This document shows positions 34,609 through 43,600 of a stretch of 64,000 nt of DNA, in pieces (within the stretch, counting starts at the first letter, position 1; each line of letters opens with the position of its first letter). This stretch comes from Undaria pinnatifida (Eukaryota; Sar; Phaeophyceae; Laminariales; Alariaceae): the NCBI GenBank assembly GCA_012845835.1, contig JABAKD010000023.1:2739197-2803196 (forward strand), in the 5' to 3' direction. The position numbers were made by a program, and so were the translations under genes. Under the pieces are notes generated by a model, which worked only from the letters and a program-made list of their open reading frames with translations, ran no database searches and was not told the origin of the DNA.

Positions 34609-34645
<37 letters not shown>

Positions 34646-37600
34646 GCTGTTGTTGTTGTCCTTTCTGTTGTTGTTGCTGTTCTCACACTAACTCGCATAA
34701 TCACGTCCGTGGTCACAGGACAGACTCAGTAAGGTATGTATGGATGGAAAAGGCTGTGGCAAAAGGACAACGGGATAGGGACAGTCCCGCTACACGCGAA
34801 TGACCCTGTTGGCTCACACGTACACTCCAAAACGTCCGATGTCCGCCTTGCGAGTTCGTACACCGCGGTATGTTGAAATCACGCATAGAGGAGACGCCAC
34901 CACTTGACCGTAATAGTGAAGATATTGGGCACAATTGAGATACACAGAAAAAAACCCATTAATACACTACCAATGCCCTAAAACCTATGAAATATACAAG
35001 AGGTTCTTGATTCTTGAGTGGTGGCCGAATCTGTGTGGTCGTACACTGCTGGTTATGTATGAAACAACGGCTTTTGACTTGTGAAACTTGGACGGCGAAA
35101 ATATCGGGAGTATAGTACATGTTGTCTTGTACATAGCCTTCAACATGTAGTCTAGTAGCCATGCAGTCAGTCTACCGGCACAGACATTGTGGGGTAGGTT
35201 TGTTTTAGCCGAAAGCACAAGATGTATGGGTGCATGCTCCGGCTTAGAACCATTTTGCCGAGGAAAGGAAGATGGGTCGTTGAGTGTCAAAAAACGTGTG
35301 ATTTGTTGGGGGTAGCTGTATCCATGTCTCTGAAGGAATACCAGATATGAAAGAGTATCAAAGCGCGTCGTCCTATGGATGCTACATGACGTTGCTGTGC
35401 TCGTGGTTGAGATTCGATCGGAAATTGAAAGGCTATCGGCCGTGAAGAGCCTGGGGCAAAGCCGGTCCGCATTGTGTATTTCGCGACAGAAAGCGTTATG
35501 GGTCATGTCAGAAAACGGTGATGGCCGAGGTGTGAAGACGCGGTACAATGTACCGCAAGACGTTGGTATCAAAAACCGGTACGAGGCTGAGTTGACCATT
35601 CAGCGTCGCGGATCGGGTCAGAGACCTCGGTGTGTTCTGCCGTACCTCACGGTGGCGCGGAATGGTGGCGGTATGTTGCGTTAGAACATGATGTACGAGC
35701 AACTACTTTGTCATACATGTACCAATAGTATGGTAGAGGTACCATCAGGAGGCGAGATGCGAGAAAGGCGGCCTCGGCTTCGGTAGGGGGAGGGGGGTGG
35801 TTCTCTGCCAAGGTTGAGGAACTTGATTTTTTGGATCAGCACCTGATTTCACAGCGGACTTCGACCGTGTATATTTGGTCCATCGTAGCAAACACTTTAC
35901 TCGATGGCCTGGATCGGCAAAAAAAGGAGAGTCTTTAGGCAACCCCTTACCGTTTGATGGCATTGCTCACATGCAACAATGTATACAAGTGTACATGTAA
36001 AACGTTTAGTATATTTCCTGCGTAAGAATTGCCAAGTGGAAAGCACACGGAGAACGTCAGGTAGCTATTTCCATTGAAGTCGCCCAGCTCGCAAGGTTGA
36101 TGAAACAGCGGCAATGCTGAACCCTACACGAAAGAGAAACTGGTTCAAGTGCCGGGAGAAAGGAGGGTAAGCCATCTGAGACCACGGCTTGTCCAGACGA
36201 TCGCTGGAGGTAACACGTCTCACCAATCAGGCTTTCCAAAACATTGGATGGCGACACATAACAATCCATGTATATATATATATATGCACACCGGTTAATT
36301 TCTGAGATACAACTAACTTCTGTGTTCAAATAATCAATAGCGACAGTGCAAACAATCTCCTCTGCTCTTTGTGGCGTGTGCGGCAGGTTTCTGCTCGGGC
36401 TCCTGAACGGCGTGATCGTGGTGTCTCGGACACTTGTTTCAGAAGTGTGTGGCAGTGAGCACGAGACCGTCGGCATGGGAGTCGTCACGAGTGAGTGTCC
36501 ACGCGACATTGTCTCGATCAAACATTCTCGCCGCTCACACACCGAGTCAGTTCACCGATGCCGCATGAGCTGAGCAATTGTCTTGGTGTCTTAGGGTTGC
36601 TTTATCTCATTATTCCACTTCAGAGACAAGAAGATCAACGGTGCTAAACGTTCTCGGAAGGAATGACGGTTCGCCAAATTGTGTGTGCCTACCAACAAAC
36701 ACAGCCACACCCACCAATTTACCCACGCAGCCGCCCACTTACCCACCCACCCACCCCCACCAACCTACCAACCGGCATACGCACTTCCTCCCCTTCCCAC
36801 GGTCACCGTTTTCGATTTCTTGTCATGGCGTTATAAAACACGTCCAGCTTCCTGGGCGGTCGGAGGGATTCTAGGACCTGGCGTTGGTGGACTGTTGGCA
36901 GAGCCAGCGACATATCACCCTGCCACGTTCTCACAACACGGGCTATTCGGGAGGTGAATGCCTCGGCGTTGTTGTATATCGATCGGGTATGGCAATGGTC
37001 GATGCTGCTACTAGATTAGGCATACTCGAGCGGCAACGGAGAGTATGGCATATCTGCCCCAGCGACCTATCGGTGTTTCTCAGACCCGCTGCATCCATTA
37101 CTAAATACTGTACATCAAAGTGATTTGGCAGAATACGTAGTTGATGCCCTCCACGGTGCTGCAGTGTATCAATGTTTTTAGTGGCTGTACTACTATGAGC
37201 TCGATACCTAACTAAAACAAAACCAAAGCAAAAAACGAATTGCGATCTGACTCACAATTGGATGTCGTACCTGTGCAACAGATTATCAGCATCGCCTGAT
37301 ATGGCAGGATGTTTTCCATTTCTAAATACCGTTGGGATGGAAACAAAACAATTGCATTCAAGCGCGCGCGAACGTTGGAAATCAAAGCCAGCCAACCCAC
37401 GAACCAAGTAGGTTGCAAACTGATAGAAATTGCAGGACAGGCCTGAAAGGGGTAGCCTGTGATAGCGACGTTCGTTGGTCCAGCATTAGTATTGTCTATG
37501 GTTTCCTACGGCACTTCTACCCAGCCAGGGTCAGCAGGTCGTTTGCACCCTACCCAAAGGAAAACGAGTGTGGGAATCGAACGATGTAGCTGATAGCACG

Positions 37601-40600
37601 TCAGTGCAATTGCCTCGTCAGCCTTTCAAATCTCTTCCAAACCATGCAAGTACTACCGTGAAACCCCCGACTTAAGAGCACCTCATGACGGGGAAAAGCA
37701 AGCATTTAGAACTACACACTGGTTGATCTTATCCGTACTTGGCTAAGACATGGATACTTTGTTGTATATGACTGGGCATGCCTTTTCGACCACTTTTAAG
37801 TCCCGTCTGCTCGTATCTCGCGGGTGCTGGTGCGACGTAGGATGCAAGCAAAACGCTTTGGCCAACATGGTTTCCTGAGTAACTGGGGTTGTGTGAAATG
37901 TAAACCTCCTCAAACGAAGAGCCTCAAGATTACGGGAACGGTACGGGTGGGAAACCCTTTTCATTCAATACTTGGTTTGAGCCTCTTAAACCACTGACTC
38001 TCCTCTTCACAGACAAATACACGTTAGGCGATTTGTCTGACGGAGCGTAGCTAACCAATCCATCGAGAACGAAAATGAAAAAAAGAAAAAAGACATGACG
38101 GAAGTCTATGACAGCAAGGTTCAGGAATGTCACTCGCGCCAGTGATCCCGAACCACGTGAAAAAAAGATCCCAAAAGGCACACCCCTAACGTAGCATTGA
38201 TCTCACCGTCCACCGTATAGTATGTGTAATAATTACTGCATTATTTGGTACAACCTGATTAAACTGTACACGAACGGCATGCTGGAAAGGAGAAAGTCTC
38301 TGCACGCGTTATTTTCCTCTCTTTGTCCGCTATTAATGGATGTCCAGTTCCGACCCGGTTCTTCAATCAGTGTCTAAGATGATACCATACCACTGTAACA
38401 TATAAAAAACACCCATATCGCTTGAGTTTCTCACACGACACCGAAACACCCAACAGGTACCCCTATATTCTGCCTAACCTGGTTGGGGCTGGCTTGTCAT
38501 TCCTAGCGCTACCGCTGGTGCTGTGCTCTCTGAAGGGCCCCCAGTTAACGGGAAGCGGCTTCACCACAACGTGAGTTCTACTCCTATTGGTGCTCCCGGT
38601 GCTGTTGTGGAGTAACCTTTCGCGGGTTCCAAAAGAGATTGGGCTTCAGATAGTTGGAAAGTGCTCCGAGCACAGCGCCACACACTCGTTGTTAGAATCA
38701 ATTCCAAAACGCTCCAGAGACGAAGGCGTGAAACGCGGTGTTCCCATGGGGAACGGAGCGGGAGTACCTTACTACTAAAATGCCCCGTACATTAGTAGGG
38801 TATACCGGCACCTTAAAAACAACGGGCACATCCCGGGAGAGGGTTGTTTTTCCCTGCCTCCTTTGCAATAGGTGGGAGACACTCCCGGTGCTGATCAAAG
38901 ACTTCAACGCGCTCACGTTGCTCCCCCGGGCTACAGTAGCACCTGCGCGCCAATCGCCAAGATACACACAACATCGTATTGTAAACTGGAAAAACGTTTG
39001 ACGCCCAACACCAACTCGGCAATATACCTGTGCCACCTGTCCACTTGCCACGATTATCTTGCTCGCCGTTACATACCCATGCGTACCCAGAAGTTGAAGG
39101 TCGGCAGTCGCTTGCCTTGAATGGCGTCCCCAAGCACCACACCAGACAGCGCTCTCGAGCCCTAGTCTCCGTGCAAAGTACGTGATGTGATAATTTTGGC
39201 TGCCAACTCGAACGCCGCAAAATGCTGCTTGGTGTACTGCAGCGTTGTTTCTGCGGGCAGCCAATCCCTTCATGCAGGAAGGTGTTTGTAGCGGTGGTGC
39301 CGTGTATTGTTTATTCGGTGCAAAGTGGCGCCTAGACGGCAAAATTTGCCGCCTTCGTTACGGAGGGCATGGACTACAACCGTAACATTTCATCGTGGGG
39401 CCTCTGAATGTCGCAATCAAGCCTCGTTCGTGCTGTTGTACATCGCCTGGCTGACACAAGTGAGAAAATATTACTTTGATCCAATGTCATTCTTATTCAA
39501 TTGTCTTGAAGAAGAAAACTGTCGAGGGAGTCACTAGCGTAGGTAGATATTGGCAACAGAAGTGATGTTTTTGATGATCGGCCTACACTGTTTCCCTACT
39601 GACAACGCCCCCTCCCAAACCCCACGCATTCTCCCTCTGAAAGCGATGCTCTGTTGGCTTGGTTTTCTTCCTGGCGCTGCTTCGTCGGCGGCATTGGCGG
39701 CGGCAAATTTTTTCAACGCGAGTGTGATGGTGGTGGCAACGGCAATGAGTGCGGAGCCCGCGTAAAGTATGTGTCGATGCATGAGCCGGAATCCCCGCGG
39801 ACGCGAGATGACTCTGATATCCCAAAGCGGTCCAAAGTACCGCAGGAGGTGCTACCTACGGTGATGCCTCCGCAAGTCGAAACGGAGGGATCAAACCAAT
39901 GTGCACATGTGATCGAGCAGGACCAAAGGAAAGTCGAGCCGGAAAGCTTGCTGGCTCAAGGCAACATCCGACTTCTCCTGCTCATAAGTGGAATATATGC
40001 GGTACGGTGCGGTGTGCAGCTGTTTAAGGGCTTTACTCGCTACGGTTGGGTTGGATCAGCGTGTTGGGCACAGAACCGACTCATGTGGCTCACACACGTA
40101 GAACAGCTTTCTGTATGTTTGATGAAAAACCCGTGAAAGGTAGGCCAAGGCTACGGTAGGGCGGAATTTGCCCACATGGTCACTGTTAGACTTGGACCAC
40201 TCGCACTCGCTCAAGCGACTCAGAACCTCGCGGACAGGAAGACCTTGGGCGAATGGTTTGGTGCATCGTAGCCTACGATTCCATGGCGGATGCACGCGGC
40301 ACAATGTAAACCTCTCGAAAGCCTAGGATACCAAAGGAACAGCGGGATCATTCTCTCGAAAGACCGCGAGCCACTGCAGAACGTGTCAATCAATGAGTGA
40401 TCCCTTTACTGTAGCCTGGCAATTGCCGTCTAGGCGGGGATAGAGCTTAGTGTAGCGCTCGAGTGCTAGAGTACCTCTCGCTCTCTTTTCGGGGAGTTCA
40501 GATACAATCTAGGAGCTGTTTGATGTACCTTCTGCTGAGTAAACGAGACTCGTTGACAGGCCGGTTCAAGATGTACTGCGCAAACCGTTTCCGCGCCCAA

Positions 40601-43600
40601 GGTCCCCGTTTGCTTCAAATCCACCCCTAAAAACTTGCAACACCATCAAAGGCCATTGCGTTTTTTTTTTGTCCCTATATTTGGTGTTCACATGATTTTT
40701 GCGTGCTCGTTGGAACAGAACCCCCCCCTGGATCCGATATGTAATTGTCGGCGGATTAGTCAAAGTTTGACAAGACACACTTATGTCGAGCATTCGGCAA
40801 CGGTTGACAGCACGCGTTTGCAAAACATCGGTGCGTTTGATTAGTCAAAGTTTGACAAGACACTCTTTGTCGAGCATTCAGCAACGGTTTATGACAGCAC
40901 GCGTTTGCAAAACATCGGGGTGCGTTTGATTAGTCAAAGTTTGACAAGGCACTCTTTGTCGAGCATTCGGCAACGGTTCATGACAGCACGCGTTTGCAAA
41001 ACATCGGTGCGTTTCTTAAAAAATCGCCTTGAATTGGAAGTTTTCACGTTGTTGCCAGAATCATTAACAGTTTTTGTACTTTTTGTGGACGGGTCGGCGT
41101 AGGATCGACAGTGGGCGTAAAATGCGACCACCATACTGGTTCGACGCAGTCATTTCTTGCAGACATATGTACCAGAGTCCCCGACCGTTCACTTGTAAGC
41201 CGCGTTCTTATTTTGGTTGACATCACCAGGTTCCAACCCCGCAAGGGGTTTTAATTACAGATTAACTCGCCAAAAATCCGAGAACACCAGCTGGCGTTAT
41301 TCGATTTTTGTCGACGAGCGTAATCCGCTGAGAAGTGGGAGTGTTTCATGCTAGTAAATATGTGCACGATAAAGTGAAGGCACGTGCGGACGGTTGTGCA
41401 GAATGTCGTTGATGGTATAATCTCTTACGAGTTGAGCCGGAGAGTGCAACGATTGATTGGAAGCAGAAGGTCAATATACAATGAACTAGAACAAATGGAA
41501 TCCTCCCGGTCTGAACAACTGGCGACAAGGATGACTGCTTCTTATGAAAGCCCCTAACTAGGAGATATTGGCCTCACAGTCGGCGCATGCACGGTCGACA
41601 TACAGTTGACACCGTTTTCGCCACCCATAGGACCTAAAAAACTAATCTGGCAATGTCGCGCTCTTCCGGTGTTCATGGAGACCTGCATGTTGCAAAAATT
41701 GTGACATTCTAGCAGATAATACAAGCGCCTTTTGCGCGTGGGAAGAGCTGGGCATTTAGCGCAAACCAGCCGGGAAGGGAATTTCGTACACCAAGCACCC
41801 GGCAAACGTGTAACTCTTTCCGTGTTATAGCACATACCTTTTTTGAATGTGTGGTACCGTTAAAGTTGTCGCTTGCCGCGAATGATAACACCTATACCTT
41901 AAAACGTATGATACTGTTCTCGGCGATCCATTGCTGCTGTTCGCGCTCCTCAGTTCGTATACTCTGGGTTCGACGAGGTCTATCCTCTGTGGGCCTTGGC
42001 TAGCGCCGCTAAGGGGGGGCTTGATTGGTCAACTCCTCAAATCGGAAAGGTGGGTGTGTGTTGCGTTGTTGGACGTGCTGCGATAGAGGCTCGGTACTAT
42101 ATGGTCCCCTATAACCCCGGTTGAATAGTGCCCGTTGCGCGCCGTAGAGCTGGTGAAATTGTTGGACACATGGTAACCACCCGTAGTTGCCGAGGATTCG
42201 ACATTGTGCTGTTTATCGCGGCGATGGCGACGGCATTTCCATATGACAAATATCGGAATTATATAGAACCCACTGCTGTTGGACTCTCTGGCCAAGCTAC
42301 CTCTAACCGACAGGGTTCCCCCAACCGACTGTGGAAGTACAGCACCCAGCATATTGGAAACCCTTTGTCGATTCGTATACGTTACAGGTTTCGTTACATG
42401 GCTAATCTAAGAGCTTGTTCATCGGTTTCAGATTTCACGTTTTCATCAAGGTGCATAAGGTAGTGGGTCTATCTCCGGGAGTGGAGACCTTCAGAACGTT
42501 TTATTTGGCTGGCTAACGTGGAATGCGTGCCAAGCAGTCGCTGTCGCATTGTCCAAACAGAAACCATCTACGATAAAGGTGCTTATGTGAGGCGGTAGTG
42601 TGCCGAAAGAGTAAAATATTCTCATACTATGGGAATACGCTTACTCATTCCGGGACGTCAATGCAACTGTTCAGTCGCGCTATTAATAATACAGAAGGGT
42701 CGTGACGCGGTAGGTTTACAATAGTGTGTGTGTGAGAACGACGCACATTCAATGGTTGACGATAAAAAGGACGATGATGATATATTATGACGATGATAGC
42801 GGTGATGATCTTAAAGATGGCGATTATGCTGGTAACGAAGCTGGTGGTGGGGACGATGATGACGATGATGATGACGGCGACGTTGAAAACTCTGCTACTG
42901 TTGCCAATGATAACGTTACGGGTAAGGATGACGACCATGTTGAAATTGACGAATTTTAGGACGACGGTGACGACGATCGTGCGTATCATGGGTACAAGTC
43001 GATTCAGTCCGGGTTCCTCGCCTGTCAATTTCACCACCCAATCCACCGCGACAAACTGGTCAGGTTTTTCTTTCCTGCGGATTTTTGGTGCTGGCGTTGG
43101 AGACATTGGTCGTGCCGTACGTCACGCCTTGGTTGGGTGTCAAGAGGTCTCAAAGGATAGGATCAATGGTCGAGGTCCCGATGTATATATTGCTCCCCAT
43201 GCTCTCCCGGGCGGCTAACAGCGACGGGTTGCCAATTTTCTTCGCCTCGGTGACCCTGTTGGTGATCTGCTACGCTGGTTCGAACGCGGTGGGTGATTTG
43301 ACTGACTTAAGGCGATCTAATTTAGGGATAGCACGAACACAATGACTCGGATGATGCCAATCTACTTACTTTGTTATCGATCTGTCTCCATTAATGGCAC
43401 CAGATGGGCGGCGATGCTAGCGGAGAGTTCATGCGGAGTCCACGGGTGTGGTTGTGTCGGTGTCGGTTGTGCTTGGAGAATCGCTAGACACAATACATGA
43501 CAACGTTGAGTCGTTCTACGATAGCCCCCCCCCAAGTTTTCTTCAACGAAATCGCCGGTCTTGAAACCAGCTCCCAGCCGTCCCTCTTAAAATACGGTGT

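Noticed and set aside
34515-34691. A long valine/leucine-rich plus-strand frame
   Set aside because: It is a direct translation of the GTT microsatellite.
38698-39342. A 214-codon minus-strand open frame
   Set aside because: It overlaps open frames on both strands, has no recognisable domain, and lies in an intron of the transporter gene.
40754-41014. CRISPR-like array
   Set aside because: There are only three units of about 84-90 bases, repeated over their full length with no distinct spacers, and the context is eukaryotic.
41917-41952. A hydrophobic GDPLLLFALLSS reading just before MFS exon 7, which seemed to require a frameshift
   Set aside because: With exon 7 starting after CTCCTCAG at 41954 and exon 6 ending at 40001, the joined sequence has the expected family spacing and phase without any frameshift.
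42726-42959. An Asp-rich acidic protein
   Set aside because: It is a translation of a degenerate GAT/GAC microsatellite inside MFS intron 7.
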